Shown in pieces: positions 1 to 9,828 of a stretch of DNA of 64,000 bases. Where the stretch lies: the NCBI RefSeq assembly GCF_000422745.1, contig NZ_AUGQ01000001.1, forward strand, positions 248,001-312,000, in the 5' to 3' direction. The notes beneath the pieces are model-generated. The model saw only the letters and a list, made by a program, of their open reading frames with translations, had not been told where the DNA came from and ran no database searches. Made by a program: the position numbers and the translations under genes. This DNA is from Microbacterium gubbeenense DSM 15944 (GTDB lineage Bacteria > Actinomycetota > Actinomycetes > Actinomycetales > Microbacteriaceae). Positions within the stretch are counted from its first letter, which is position 1, and each line of letters opens with the position of its first letter.

Positions 1-34
1 AAAGACCCGGATCCGATCGGATCCGGGTCTTTTT
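1..34. terminator. Palindromic bidirectional terminator
   Basis: Positions 1-32 form a perfect 32-base palindrome: 14-bp arms AAAGACCCGGATCC / GGATCCGGGTCTTT around GATC. On the plus strand it runs into a T-tract. It lies just past the 3' end of the minus-strand cupredoxin gene and can end transcription from both sides. The gene to its left is outside the window. Confidence 0.85.
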
Positions 35-38
35 CGTG

Positions 39-404
39 TCACGAGGTGGCGACGATCGTTCCTTCCATCCCCATCTCGCGGTGGTTCGAGACCGAGCACC
101 AGAACTCCATGTCCTCGCCCACCACGCCGACCTCGATCGCCGTGGTCTGTCCCGGGTTGATCCGCTCTGACGTCTCGCCGTTGCCGAACGCCATATCGTG
201 CAGGTCGGTGCCCGTGTTCTCGAACTCGACGACGAGCTCGTCGCCGACCTGCACCTCGATCTCCGAGGGCGTGTAGTGCATGCCGTTGACCTGTACGGTG
301 ACGGTCGTCGTCTCGCCGGTGGGCGTCACGTCGGGCTCGGAGGAGCAGGCGGTCACAGCCGCGATCGACAGGACAACGGCGGCACCGGAGAGGAGTCTTT
401 TCAC
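39..404 (-). CDS. Cupredoxin-domain lipoprotein
   Basis: A 121-residue exported protein. The N-terminus MKRLLSGAAVVLSIAAVTAC is a lipoprotein signal peptide with the lipidated cysteine at about residue 20. The rest resembles a plastocyanin-like (cupredoxin) fold: VNGMHYTPSEIEVQVGD is the usual first-strand pattern, followed by HDMAF and a C-terminal FWCSVSNHREMGM segment that supplies Cys, His and Met for a type-1 copper site. The first His probably comes from DLHDM. It would sit on the outer face of the membrane as a small electron carrier or copper-binding protein. The GTG start at 402-404 is chosen because the reading frame upstream is not signal-like. A GGAGGC lies immediately before it, which is unusually close spacing. 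No redox partner is adjacent. Confidence 0.85.
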   Translation of the reverse strand: MKRLLSGAAVVLSIAAVTACSSEPDVTPTGETTTVTVQVNGMHYTPSEIEVQVGDELVVEFENTGTDLHDMAFGNGETSERINPGQTTAIEVGVVGEDMEFWCSVSNHREMGMEGTIVATS

Positions 405-427
405 GCCTCCACGGTACCGCCGCTTGC

Positions 428-940
428 TCACGAGAATGCGGTGATGACGCCCGTGAGGATCAGGGTGACAGCCGTCGTCCACCCGATGATGGCGATGAGC
501 TGCCAGATCAGGATGCGGGTCCTGCCAATGCCGGACGCGGCGAGCATCGCCGCCGTGAACTGGGTGGGGATCAGTAACGGGCCGAGCAGGCTCACCCCGG
601 GCACGCCGTATCGTGCGAAGGCGCGGGCGAACTTCTCGCGCCGGGCCTCCGACCGAGGAGCGACGTCCACCGACTCCGGCTCTCCCCCGCGCGCCCCGGC
701 GCGGGCAACGACGGCCTGCCGCGCACCCGCGCCGAGGAGGACGACGAGCGCCACGCACAGGAAGTTGCCCGCGACGGCGGCGATGGCGGCGATGACCGGG
801 TGGATCCCGCCGACGATGCCGATCGCGGCCGCGCCCTCCCCCTCGATGAACGGCACAGCCGCCGCGGCGGCGACGATCAGCGGCTGAATGAGATCCGGCA
901 CCTGTGCGACCAGGTTCTGGAAGGTCTCGATGAGGTTCAT
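428..940 (-). CDS. Small multidrug-export-like membrane protein
   Basis: A 170-residue integral membrane protein resembling the actinobacterial small multidrug export family (Sm_multidrug_ex type). It shows a hydrophobic start (LIVAAAAAVPFIEGEGAA), a second segment around residues 44-72 (PVIAAIAAVAGNFLCVALVV), a charged loop at about residues 80-108 with many Arg and Glu, then VPGVSLLGPLLIPTQF and a C-terminal segment IWQLIAIIGWTTAVTLILTG. The EGE and GPLLIPTQ motifs are typical of that family. The start at 938-940 is preceded by GGAGCC, and an in-frame extension upstream looks non-coding. The transported substrate is unknown. It sits upstream of the cupredoxin gene on the same strand with a 23-bp gap and may be co-transcribed. 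Confidence 0.75.
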   Translation of the reverse strand: MNLIETFQNLVAQVPDLIQPLIVAAAAAVPFIEGEGAAAIGIVGGIHPVIAAIAAVAGNFLCVALVVLLGAGARQAVVARAGARGGEPESVDVAPRSEARREKFARAFARYGVPGVSLLGPLLIPTQFTAAMLAASGIGRTRILIWQLIAIIGWTTAVTLILTGVITAFS

Positions 941-1059
941 GGAGTGGCTCCGATCGTTTCGGGCGGGATCCCCGCCTGATTTGACCAGTTCACTCGAGTC
1001 CGGCCGCCCGCAGAAGTGGCGCCCTGTCACCGCTCACCGGACGTTGCGCATGGCGGTGG

Positions 1060-1073
1060 GTGACATCTGTCAC
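1060..1073. promoter_or_regulatory. Putative operator GTGACA-TC-TGTCAC
   Basis: A hyphenated palindrome with 6-bp arms and a 2-bp centre sits 18 bp before the histidine-kinase start. NarL/DesR-type regulators bind two-fold symmetric sites of similar size, so this is a reasonable candidate for autoregulation by the response regulator encoded two genes on. This is inferred from position and symmetry only. Confidence 0.5.
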
Positions 1074-1091
1074 GGACCTAAGCTTGAGTTC

Positions 1092-2267
1092 ATGACGACG
1101 CTCGATGCGGCGAGATTCGCGACAGGGGGCCGCCGCATGCGCGGACGCATCACGGCCGCATGGTGGTACACGGTGGCGGGCGTACTCGCGTTCGAGGTGA
1201 TCATGGCGCTGCTGATCGTCAGCGTGTCCGCGTCGCTGACCGACTCCGGGCTCGAGGTCGCCCTCGTCGCGATCGGAAGCGCGATCTGGGTCGCCGCGAC
1301 GGTGCCGCTCCTGATCGCCTATCGCGGCCGCGACGAGACGGATCCGGTGCGCGGACGCACGCTGGCCCTGCTGCTCGTGTGCGCCCTGTGCGGCGCCGGG
1401 GCATGGCTCGTCACCGGGATGTGGGTCGCGACCGTGTTCGCGATCGCTCAGCCGATCGTGATGCTCGACTGGCCGCGCGGCGTGCGCGTCAGGATCGTCA
1501 TCGCGATCACGATCCTGCTCGCCGCGCTGTGGTTCATCGACGTGCAGCGGCACGTCGATACCAATTCCGCGACGTTCGCGTTCTTCACCGTGGCAACGCC
1601 CGCGATGACGGTGCTCACCCTCTGGTGGTGGGACATCCTCCTCATGCTCGACACCGCTCGGCTCTCGGAGTCGCGCACCAGCGCCGCGCAGGAGAGGCTG
1701 CGGATCGCCACCGACCTGCACGACCTCCAGGGACATCACCTGCAGGTCATCGCGCTGCAGCTCGAACTCATCGATCGCCTCTGGGAGAGGGATCCCGCTG
1801 CCGCTCGCGAGCACGTGCGCATCGCCCGCGAGAGCGTCGACGACGCGCGGCAGGGCACGCGCGACCTCGCACGCGGGTTCCGCACCGTGCCCCTCGCTGA
1901 TGAGATCGCCAATGCGGCCGATCTGCTGCAGGCGGCGGGAGTGCGCACCGAGGTGCACGTCGACGCACGCTCCTCTGACGCGCCCGTGGACGTCTTCGGC
2001 CCCGTGATCCGCGAGACGACGACCAACGTCCTGCGTCACGGCGGCGGATCCTGGGCGACGCTGTCGCTCGCCCTCTCGGACGGCGGCGTCTGGCGCTACG
2101 AGATCGCGAACGATCGCGCATCGCAGGGCGCCCCGGCGATCGACGGATCCGGCCTCGAGGGGATCTCCCGGCGGGCCGCCGAGGCGGGCGGCGGCGTCGA
2201 CGTCGACCAGGACGGAGCCCGTTTCGCCGTGACCGTATCCGTGCCCGCGACTGGAGGCCCCGCATGA
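1092..2267 (+). CDS. NarL-family sensor histidine kinase (DesK-like)
   Basis: A 391-residue membrane sensor kinase. The first 185 residues hold about five to six hydrophobic segments without a recognisable extracellular domain, as in DesK-type sensors that read the membrane itself. A HisKA_3 dimerisation domain follows, with the phospho-accepting His at about residue 210 in ATDLHDLQGHHLQ. The HATPase domain has an N-box (RETTTNVLRH) and a G-box (DGSGLEGISRRA). It should autophosphorylate and pass phosphate to the response regulator whose start overlaps its stop by 4 bp (ATGA). The ATG at 1092 was chosen over upstream in-frame ATGs because those extend across the divergent promoter region. The signal sensed is unknown, and no ABC exporter is adjacent, unlike many relatives. 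Confidence 0.88.
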   Translation: MTTLDAARFATGGRRMRGRITAAWWYTVAGVLAFEVIMALLIVSVSASLTDSGLEVALVAIGSAIWVAATVPLLIAYRGRDETDPVRGRTLALLLVCALCGAGAWLVTGMWVATVFAIAQPIVMLDWPRGVRVRIVIAITILLAALWFIDVQRHVDTNSATFAFFTVATPAMTVLTLWWWDILLMLDTARLSESRTSAAQERLRIATDLHDLQGHHLQVIALQLELIDRLWERDPAAAREHVRIARESVDDARQGTRDLARGFRTVPLADEIANAADLLQAAGVRTEVHVDARSSDAPVDVFGPVIRETTTNVLRHGGGSWATLSLALSDGGVWRYEIANDRASQGAPAIDGSGLEGISRRAAEAGGGVDVDQDGARFAVTVSVPATGGPA

Positions 2268-2863
2268 TCCGTGTGCTGCTCGCAGACGACGAGGCCATGA
2301 TCCGTTCGGCGCTCGCGACTCTGCTGCGCCTCGAGGACGACATCGACGTTGTGGCAGAGTGCGCCGACGGCACGGAGGCCGTCGCCGAGGCGCAGCGGGT
2401 GATGCCGGATGTCTGCCTGCTCGATCTGGAGATGCCCGGCCTCGACGGAGTCGGCGTCGCCGAGCGCCTCCGCGGCCAGGGCACGCGGTGCGTGATCGTC
2501 ACCCGGCACGCGCGTCCCGGGGTTCTGCGACGCGCACTGGCCGCGGGCGTCGCCGGGTTTCTGCCGAAATCGCGCGGTGCCGACGAGGTGGCGATGGTGA
2601 TCCGGCGAGTCGCGGCTGGGGAACGGTACGTCGACCCGGAGATCGCTGCCGATGCGCTCACCGATGCACGCTGCCCGCTCACCCAGCGCGAGCGGGATGT
2701 GCTGCACGCCGGCCGCCGAGGCGAGACCAACACTCAGATCGCGCGCGCCCTGCATCTCGCCCCCGGCACCGTGCGGAATCACGTGTCGTCGGCGCTCGGC
2801 AAGCTGCACGTCGAGACCCGCCAGCAGGCAGTGATCATCGCGGAAGAGCGCGGGTGGATCTGA
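2264..2863 (+). CDS. NarL/LuxR-family response regulator
   Basis: A 199-residue DNA-binding response regulator paired with the preceding sensor kinase. The receiver domain has the acidic pocket ADDE (residues 7-10), the phosphorylated Asp at about 54 in CLLDLEMPG, and the conserved Lys in FLPKSR. After a short linker, the LuxR-type helix-turn-helix spans about residues 135-195 (LTQRERDVL ... TNTQIARALHLAPGTVRNHVSSALGKL). The start overlaps the kinase stop as ATGA, so the two are translationally coupled. Target genes are unknown. The palindrome upstream of the kinase gene is the best local candidate site. Confidence 0.92.
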   Translation: MIRVLLADDEAMIRSALATLLRLEDDIDVVAECADGTEAVAEAQRVMPDVCLLDLEMPGLDGVGVAERLRGQGTRCVIVTRHARPGVLRRALAAGVAGFLPKSRGADEVAMVIRRVAAGERYVDPEIAADALTDARCPLTQRERDVLHAGRRGETNTQIARALHLAPGTVRNHVSSALGKLHVETRQQAVIIAEERGWI

Positions 2864-2869
2864 TCGGCC

Positions 2870-3331
2870 TCACGCCGCGCGCCGTTGCGCCGGCTCGCCG
2901 ATCAGGTGGGCGCCGTCCTCGGAGAGGATGAGCTGGGCGCGCAGCGCGTCGGGATGGGCCGTGAACGCCCGGCGCATGCCGTCGATCCATGCGAGGGTGT
3001 CCGGGTCGGCTCCCGCCGCGCCTGGCCTCTCCCACACGACCACGACCGCCTCGGCGGGCGTCTGGTCGACGATCTGGGCGACCCGCGCGCCGAAGCCGGT
3101 CGAGGCGGTCACCGCGCCGTCGATGGGCATCGCGACGGGCTCTGACGGGTCGGGCGGCAGATCGTCGATCGGGATGATCACGTCCGTCGAACGCAGTTCG
3201 TCGTCGAGAAGCATGAGCCATACCCGCCGAGCGCGCGCCTTCTCGAGCAGCGCGGTCACGAGGCGTGTGAGGTCGTGGTCGTTCGTCAGCGGGCGGTGGG
3301 CGAGGGCGTAGATCGTGTCGTCATCAGTCAT
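2870..3331 (-). CDS. Hypothetical protein, acidic
   Basis: A 153-residue soluble, acidic protein I do not recognise. It begins MTDDDTIYALAHRPL and shows alternating hydrophobic strands (VWLMLLDDEL, DVIIPIDDLP, AEAVVVVWERPG, AQLILSEDG) separated by helices (TRLVTALLEKARARR, DTLAWIDGMRRAFTAH), which suggests a compact alpha/beta fold. There is no signal peptide or membrane segment. It converges on the response regulator gene with a 6-bp gap, and coding is supported by strong third-position GC. No function can be assigned. Confidence 0.7.
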   Translation of the reverse strand: MTDDDTIYALAHRPLTNDHDLTRLVTALLEKARARRVWLMLLDDELRSTDVIIPIDDLPPDPSEPVAMPIDGAVTASTGFGARVAQIVDQTPAEAVVVVWERPGAAGADPDTLAWIDGMRRAFTAHPDALRAQLILSEDGAHLIGEPAQRRAA

Positions 3332-3425
3332 GCCGCAAGCCTGATCGAGACGGCGGACGCGCGTGATGCGGAAGGCCCCGATTGTGAAGAGAAATCGCGA
3401 CGCGGCGCGATCTGTGGATAACCGC

Positions 3426-3782
3426 CTACGACTTCGACGCGCAGTCGACGCACTTGGTCGCCGTCGGGCGCACGCGCAGGCGCGCCACGGGGATCCGTTT
3501 GCCGCAGTCGGCGCACACGCCGTACGTTCCGTCGTCGATGCGCCCGAGCGAGCGGTCGATGGCGAGCAGTTCCGCCTCCGCCTCCGCGTCGAGGCCGGCG
3601 AGCCGCGCCCACTCCTCCGAGAGCGTCGCGCCCTCGGGATCGTGCTCGTCGTCCGCGGTCGCCGCGGACCGTGCCGACGCGAGGTCGCTCAGGTCTGCGT
3701 CGCCGCGCCGTTTCGCGTGCAGCACGCGCTCGCGATGCTCCTCCAGGAGATCCCGGAACTCGGCACTGCGTTTATCGTCCAT
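3426..3782 (-). CDS. DksA/TraR-family C4 zinc-finger protein
   Basis: A 118-residue protein of the TraR/DksA family. The N-terminal two-thirds is a charged helical hairpin (EFRDLLEEHRERVLHAKRR; EEWARLAGLDAEAEAELLAI). The C-terminal zinc finger has Cys at about residues 90, 93, 111 and 114 (GVCADCGKRIP ... KCVDC), preceded by the family-typical DDGTYG. Relatives bind in the RNA polymerase secondary channel or act as general regulators. In actinobacteria the role of these proteins is less certain. It is single-gene and ends 43 bp before the hypothetical gene's start region. A strong terminator on its 5' side separates it from ilvC. Confidence 0.85.
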   Translation of the reverse strand: MDDKRSAEFRDLLEEHRERVLHAKRRGDADLSDLASARSAATADDEHDPEGATLSEEWARLAGLDAEAEAELLAIDRSLGRIDDGTYGVCADCGKRIPVARLRVRPTATKCVDCASKS

Positions 3783-3799
3783 GCCGACACCCTAGACGC

Positions 3800-3837
3800 G
3801 AAGAACCGCCCCCGCAGAATGGCGGGGGCGGTTCTTC
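3800..3837. terminator. Strong terminator after ilvC
   Basis: A perfect 16-bp stem, GAAGAACCGCCCCCGC / GCGGGGGCGGTTCTTC, with a 6-base loop lies 13 bp beyond the ilvC stop codon. It closes the ilvDBNC operon and insulates the DksA-like gene from it. Confidence 0.92.
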
Positions 3838-3849
3838 GTTCGCGAGAGG

Positions 3850-4920
<1,071 letters not shown>

Positions 4921-5427
4921 TCAGCGCAGCGCGCGCTCGGAGATCGACTTCGCACCGCGGCCGAGTGCGACCAGGCCCGACTGCGAGATCTCCTTGATGC
5001 CGAACGGCGTGACCGCGCGCTGAAAGGCCTCGACCTTGCCTCGGTCTCCCGTGATCTCGATCACGACGGAGTCGGGTGCGTAGTCGACGATGCTCGCGCG
5101 GAACAGGTTCACGACCTCGATCACGTTGGTGCGGGTCGAGTTGTCGGCGCGCACCTTGACGAGCATGTGATGCCGCTGCACCGAGGCCGACGGGTCGAGC
5201 TCGACGATCTTGACGACGTTGATCAGCTTGTTCAGCTGCTTGGTCACCTGCTCGAGAGGCTGCGCCTCGACGTCCACGACGACGGTGATCCGCGACAGGC
5301 CGGGGACCTCGGTCACGCCCACCGCGAGCGAGTGGATGTTGAAGCCGCGACGAGCGAACAGGCCCGAGACGCGGGTGAGCAGGCCGGGGGTGTCCTCGAC
5401 GAGAAGGCTCAGAACGTGCGTCGACAT
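4921..5427 (-). CDS. ilvN: Acetolactate synthase small (regulatory) subunit
   Basis: A 168-residue regulatory subunit of acetohydroxyacid synthase. The N-terminal ACT domain (HVLSLLVEDTPGLLTRVSGL, then GFNIHSLAVG) binds valine for feedback control, and a second ALS_ss_C domain follows (VEAFQRAVTPFGIKEI). The ATG at 5427 has GAGGAGG just upstream, so this is preferred over an in-frame ATG five codons earlier. It starts 2 bp before the ilvB stop, so it is tightly coupled to the catalytic subunit. Confidence 0.97.
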   Translation of the reverse strand: MSTHVLSLLVEDTPGLLTRVSGLFARRGFNIHSLAVGVTEVPGLSRITVVVDVEAQPLEQVTKQLNKLINVVKIVELDPSASVQRHHMLVKVRADNSTRTNVIEVVNLFRASIVDYAPDSVVIEITGDRGKVEAFQRAVTPFGIKEISQSGLVALGRGAKSISERALR

Positions 5428-5428
5428 G

Positions 5429-7231
5429 TTATGCCTCCTCATCGAATGCCGGCGAGTTGTCGCGGGCGTACTGGATGTAGCTGTTGCTGACGCCCTGCGG
5501 AACCATGGGCCAGACCATCGCGTCGCTCGAGACCACGAAATCGATCACGACGGGGCGATCGTTCGTCTCCAGCGCGAGCTTGATCGCGTCGTCGATCTCG
5601 TCTTCTTTCTCGACGCGGATCGCGAGGGCGCCATAGGCGTCCGCGAGCTTCACGAAGTCGGGAATGCGCTTCGAGTCGTGACCCGTGTTGAGGTCGGTGT
5701 GCGAGTAGCGACCGTCGTAGAACAGCGTCTGCCACTGGCGCACCATGCCGAGCGACGAGTTGTTGATGATCGCGACCTTGATCGGGATGTTGTTGAGCAC
5801 GCACGTCGCGAGCTCCTGGTTCGTCATCTGGAAGCAGCCGTCGCCGTCGATCGCCCACACCACGCGGTCGGGCTGCGAGACCTTCGCGCCCATCGCGGCG
5901 GGAACCGAGTACCCCATCGTTCCGGCGCCGCCGGAGTTGAGCCATGAGTTCGGGCGCTCATACTTGATGAACTGAGCCGTCCACATCTGGTGCTGGCCGA
6001 CGCCGGCGACGTAGACGCCCTCGGGTCCGGTCAGCTCGCCGATGCGCGAGATGATCTGCTGCGGTGCGAGCAGGCCGTCGGTCGGTGCCGTGTAGCCGAG
6101 CGGGAACTGGTCGCGCAGCCCATTGAGGTACTGCCACCACTCCGCGTACTCGGGAACCTCGGCGCCGACGGTCGAGCGGAACGCCGTGTCGAGGTCGACG
6201 AGCACTTCTGCCACGTCGCCGACGATCGGCACCTCGGCGGCGCGGATCTTGCCGATCTCGGCCGGATCGATATCGACGTGCACGACCTTCGCGTTCGGCG
6301 CGAAGAGCGACGTGTTGCCCGTCACGCGGTCGTCGAAGCGGGCGCCGAGCGCAACGATGAGGTCGCTCTCCTGCAGCGCCAGCACGGCCGGAACGGCACC
6401 GTGCATGCCGGGCATGCCGAGGTGCTGCTCGTGCGAGTCGGGGAACGCCCCGCGCGCCATGAGCGTCGTCACCACGGGCGCTCCGGTCGTCTCGGCGAAC
6501 GTCTTCAGCTGGGCCGAAGCGCGACCGCGGATCACGCCGCCGCCGACGTAGAGCACCGGCTTCTCCGCCTCCGCGATGAGCGTCGCGGCGGCCTGGATCT
6601 GCTTGCCGTGCGCCTTCGTGACCGGCCGGTAGCCGGGAAGGTCGTACTTGGGCGGCCAGACGAACGGCGCCTCGGCCTGCTGGGCGTCCTTCGTGATGTC
6701 GACGAGCACGGGGCCCGGGCGACCGGTGGACGCGATCTCGAACGCCTGCGCGAGCGCGCCCGGCACGTCCTCGGCGCGCTTGACGAGGATGGAGTGCTTC
6801 GTGATGGGCATCGTGATGCCGACGATGTCGGCCTCCTGGAACGCGTCCGTGCCCATGAGGGTGGAGAAGACCTGTCCCGTGATCGCGACGATCGGGACCG
6901 AGTCCATGTGGGCGTCGGCGATCGCCGTCACGAGGTTGGTGGCGCCGGGTCCGGACGTCGCGATCGCGACGCCGACTTTGCCGCTGGCCGAGGCGTAGCC
7001 CTCGGCCGCGTGGCCGGCGCCCTGCTCGTGGCGCACGAGGATGTGGTTGAGAGAGTTCGCGCCCATGAGCGCGTCGTACGCCGGGAGGATGGCTCCTCCG
7101 GGCAGTCCGAAGACGTCTTCGACGCCGAGGAGTTCGAGTGAGCGGACGACGGCTTCGGCACCGGTCAGCACCGGGGTGCTGGAGGCGGAGGCGGCTGGCG
7201 GCCGGGGAACGGCGGTGGGTTCTGCAGGCAT
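5429..7231 (-). CDS. ilvB: Acetolactate synthase large (catalytic) subunit
   Basis: The thiamine-diphosphate-dependent catalytic subunit, 600 residues from the chosen ATG. It joins two pyruvates (or pyruvate and 2-oxobutyrate) in the first step of branched-chain amino-acid synthesis. Visible motifs: the ThDP-activating Glu in [14 protein letters not shown], the FAD-region [10 protein letters not shown], and the ThDP motif [19 protein letters not shown]. The C-terminus carries [12 protein letters not shown] and a [17 protein letters not shown] tail typical of actinobacterial IlvB. The ATG at 7231 with GGGAAG upstream is preferred to an ATG twelve codons earlier that lies in the short ilvD-ilvB gap. 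Confidence 0.97.
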   Translation of the reverse strand: MPAEPTAVPRPPAASASSTPVLTGAEAVVRSLELLGVEDVFGLPGGAILPAYDALMGANSLNHILVRHEQGAGHAAEGYASASGKVGVAIATSGPGATNLVTAIADAHMDSVPIVAITGQVFSTLMGTDAFQEADIVGITMPITKHSILVKRAEDVPGALAQAFEIASTGRPGPVLVDITKDAQQAEAPFVWPPKYDLPGYRPVTKAHGKQIQAAATLIAEAEKPVLYVGGGVIRGRASAQLKTFAETTGAPVVTTLMARGAFPDSHEQHLGMPGMHGAVPAVLALQESDLIVALGARFDDRVTGNTSLFAPNAKVVHVDIDPAEIGKIRAAEVPIVGDVAEVLVDLDTAFRSTVGAEVPEYAEWWQYLNGLRDQFPLGYTAPTDGLLAPQQIISRIGELTGPEGVYVAGVGQHQMWTAQFIKYERPNSWLNSGGAGTMGYSVPAAMGAKVSQPDRVVWAIDGDGCFQMTNQELATCVLNNIPIKVAIINNSSLGMVRQWQTLFYDGRYSHTDLNTGHDSKRIPDFVKLADAYGALAIRVEKEDEIDDAIKLALETNDRPVVIDFVVSSDAMVWPMVPQGVSNSYIQYARDNSPAFDEEA

Positions 7232-7276
7232 AGTGCTTCCCTGATTCGGTCGAACGTTATTCAGCAACGGACTGGG

Positions 7277-8989
7277 TCAGCCGGTGACGGCGCCCAGTGC
7301 GGCGGAACGCACGAGCTTCGCGTACTTGGCGAGAACGCCGCGGGTGTATCGCGGAGGCAGAGGCTCCCAGCCTTCACGGCGGGAGGTGAGCTCCGCTTCG
7401 TCGACGAGTAGGTCGAGAGTGCGAGCGGAGACGTTGACCCGGATCGGGTCTCCATCGCGCACGAAGGCAATCGGACCTGCGTCCACAGCTTCGGGAGCGA
7501 TGTGGCCGATGCACAGGCCAGTTGTGCCGCCGGAGAATCGACCGTCAGTCAAGAGTAGTACATCCTTGCCGAGCCCAGCGCCCTTGATGGCTGCCGTGAT
7601 GGCGAGCATCTCGCGCATGCCCGGGCCGCCCTTCGGGCCCTCGTACCGGATGACGACGACATCGCCCGGCTGGATCTCGCCGTTCGTGAGCGCGTCCATC
7701 GCGGCGCGCTCGCGCTCGAAGACTCGAGCGGGGCCCTCGAAGACCTCGGCGTCGAAGCCCGCGGTCTTGACCACGGCGCCCTCGGGCGCGAAGGATCCGC
7801 TGAGGATCGTCAGGCCGCCGGTCGCGTGGATCGGGTTGTCGAGGTCTCGCACGACGGTGCCGTCGAGCGGCGCCGGGTCGATGTCCGCGAGGTTCTCGGC
7901 AAGAGTCTTGCCGGTCACCGTCATCGCGTCGCCGTGCAGCAGACCGGCATCGAGAAGCGCCTTCATCACGACGGGCATTCCGCCGACGCGGTCGAAGTCC
8001 TGCGCGACGAACTGGCCGAACGGCTTGACGTCGGCGAGGTGCGGCGAACGCTGGCCGATGCGGGTGAAGTCATCGAGGCTGAGCTCGACGCCCGCCTCGT
8101 GCGCGATCGCGAGCAGGTGCAGCACGGCGTTCGTCGAACCGCCGAGGACCATCGCGACGGTCACGGCGTTCTCGAACGCCTTCTTGGTGAGGATGTCTTT
8201 CGTCGTGATGCCCTTGCGCAGCAGCTCGACGACGGCCTCGCCCGAGCGGTGCGCGTACATGTCGCGGCGACGGTCCGAGCTGAGGGGCGTCGACGATCCG
8301 GGCAGGCTCATGCCGAGCGCTTCGGCGACGCAGGCCATCGTGTTCGCCGTGTACATGCCGCCGCAGGCGCCCTCGCCGGGCGCGAACCCGCACTCGACCT
8401 TCTTGAGGTCGGACTCGCTCATCTGACCGGCCTTGCAGGCGCCGACGGCCTCGAACGAGTCGATGATCGTGATCGTCTTCTCGGTGCCGTCGTCGAACTT
8501 GACCCAGCCGGGCGCGATCGATCCGGCGTACAGGAAGACGCTCGCGAGCTCGAGACGCGCGGCCGCCATCAGCATGCCGGGGAGCGACTTGTCGCAGCCG
8601 GCGAGGAGCACCGTGCCGTCGAGCCGTTCGCCCATCACGACGGTCTCCACGCTGTCGGCGATGACCTCGCGGCTCACGAGCGAGAAGTGCATGCCCTCGT
8701 GGCCCATGGAGATGCCGTCGGAGACGCTGACCGTGCCGAACTGCAGCGGGTACCCGCCGCCGGCGTGCACGCCCTCCTTCGACCCCTGCGCGAGGCGGTC
8801 GAGCGAGAGGTTGCACGGCGTGATCTCGTTCCAGCTCGATGCGATGCCGATCTGGGGTTTCACCCAGTCGTCATCGCCCATGCCGACCGCGCGGAGCATT
8901 CCGCGCGACGTCGTGGCCTCGATCCCGTCCGTAACGACACGGCTGCGGGGTTTGATGTCGATTCCGGGCGCTGCATTATCAGTCACCAT
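7277..8989 (-). CDS. ilvD: Dihydroxy-acid dehydratase
   Basis: An iron-sulfur dehydratase of 570 residues, the third step of valine/isoleucine synthesis. Cluster-ligand cysteines are in [12 protein letters not shown] and [20 protein letters not shown], with further family motifs RSREVV-like [11 protein letters not shown] at the N-terminus and [21 protein letters not shown] near the C-terminus. It is the first gene of the operon and the ilvB ATG follows 45 bp later. A TAGACT hexamer at 8993-8998 lies only a few bases before the start, so the transcript may be leaderless. If so, the GTG at 8986 rather than the ATG at 8989 could be the real start. No leader peptide or T-box is visible. Confidence 0.97.
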   Translation of the reverse strand: MVTDNAAPGIDIKPRSRVVTDGIEATTSRGMLRAVGMGDDDWVKPQIGIASSWNEITPCNLSLDRLAQGSKEGVHAGGGYPLQFGTVSVSDGISMGHEGMHFSLVSREVIADSVETVVMGERLDGTVLLAGCDKSLPGMLMAAARLELASVFLYAGSIAPGWVKFDDGTEKTITIIDSFEAVGACKAGQMSESDLKKVECGFAPGEGACGGMYTANTMACVAEALGMSLPGSSTPLSSDRRRDMYAHRSGEAVVELLRKGITTKDILTKKAFENAVTVAMVLGGSTNAVLHLLAIAHEAGVELSLDDFTRIGQRSPHLADVKPFGQFVAQDFDRVGGMPVVMKALLDAGLLHGDAMTVTGKTLAENLADIDPAPLDGTVVRDLDNPIHATGGLTILSGSFAPEGAVVKTAGFDAEVFEGPARVFERERAAMDALTNGEIQPGDVVVIRYEGPKGGPGMREMLAITAAIKGAGLGKDVLLLTDGRFSGGTTGLCIGHIAPEAVDAGPIAFVRDGDPIRVNVSARTLDLLVDEAELTSRREGWEPLPPRYTRGVLAKYAKLVRSAALGAVTG

Positions 8990-9060
8990 CGCAGTCTATT
9001 CCCCGCGCGCGATCGCCCCGAACTCGCCGTCATTATGCTGACCGAGCCGAAATCCACCTG

Positions 9061-9828
9061 TCAGGATGCGCGCAGTTCCGCAACGCGAGTAAGCACTGCG
9101 GCAAGCTCGGGCGTGTCGGCCACCGTGAGCGCCGCGGCGGTGTCGCCGGGGCCCACGCGGATCCCGAGATCGCCCGGCTCGAGTGACCGGAGCGCGTCCT
9201 CGTCGGTCACGTCGTCGCCGGCGAAGATCACGGCGTCGGCGCCGGTCTGGGCGCGCAGCTCCGCGACGGCTCCGTCCTTGCCCTCGTGCCGCCACGAGAA
9301 CTCCAGAACGTGCTTTCCCCCGCGGCGACGCCAGTCGGGCGCCAGTCGCTCGACGACCTCATCGACCGCGCGCTGGGCCCTCGGCTCGACCCCGTCGGGC
9401 GACGTGCGGGTGTGCAGCGCGAAACCGAACTGCTTGTCTTCGATCCATGCCCCCTCGAACCCGTCGGCAGCCGCGCGGGCGGCGACGGCGACACCGGTGT
9501 CCCCCGCGTCGCCGACTACCTCATCGACGGGCGGCGCGCCCGCCGGTCGCCACCGCTCGGCGCCGTGCGATCCCGCGAGCCAGAACGGTGAGTCGTCATC
9601 GTGCTCCGCGATGATGCGCAGGTCGACGAGGCTGCGCCCGGAGACGAGCGCGACCGTCACGCCGCGGCACGAGGCGAGGCGCTCGAGCGCGCGCTTGGCG
9701 TCGGGCGTCGCGCGCGCCGCCATGGGATCCGCCACGAGCGGCGAGAGCGTGCCGTCGAAATCGAGCGCGACGAGCAGATTCTCGGCGGCCGCGACCTCGC
9801 GGATCCGCTCGTCGATCGTCGGGGTCAC
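9061..9828 (-). CDS. otsB: Trehalose-6-phosphate phosphatase
   Basis: A 255-residue HAD-superfamily phosphatase that removes phosphate from trehalose 6-phosphate. The catalytic aspartates are in LLVALDFDGTLSPL (DxDxT motif), followed by VALVSGR and the metal-binding acidic motif FAGDDVTDEDAL. The GTG start at 9826-9828 overlaps the otsA stop (GTGA) and is preceded by a purine-rich GGGGGAG, so translation is coupled to otsA. Together they make the stress and compatible solute trehalose from UDP-glucose and glucose 6-phosphate. Confidence 0.95.
   Translation of the reverse strand: MTPTIDERIREVAAAENLLVALDFDGTLSPLVADPMAARATPDAKRALERLASCRGVTVALVSGRSLVDLRIIAEHDDDSPFWLAGSHGAERWRPAGAPPVDEVVGDAGDTGVAVAARAAADGFEGAWIEDKQFGFALHTRTSPDGVEPRAQRAVDEVVERLAPDWRRRGGKHVLEFSWRHEGKDGAVAELRAQTGADAVIFAGDDVTDEDALRSLEPGDLGIRVGPGDTAAALTVADTPELAAVLTRVAELRAS

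Noticed and set aside
198..887. Long open frames antisense to the cupredoxin and membrane-protein genes
   Set aside because: Frame shadows of GC-rich genes. The minus-strand products have recognisable signal peptide and membrane segments.
8990..9060. Leader peptide or T-box attenuator before ilvD
   Set aside because: The gap is about 70 bp, without a branched-chain-codon leader or terminator/antiterminator pair, and ilvD appears leaderless.
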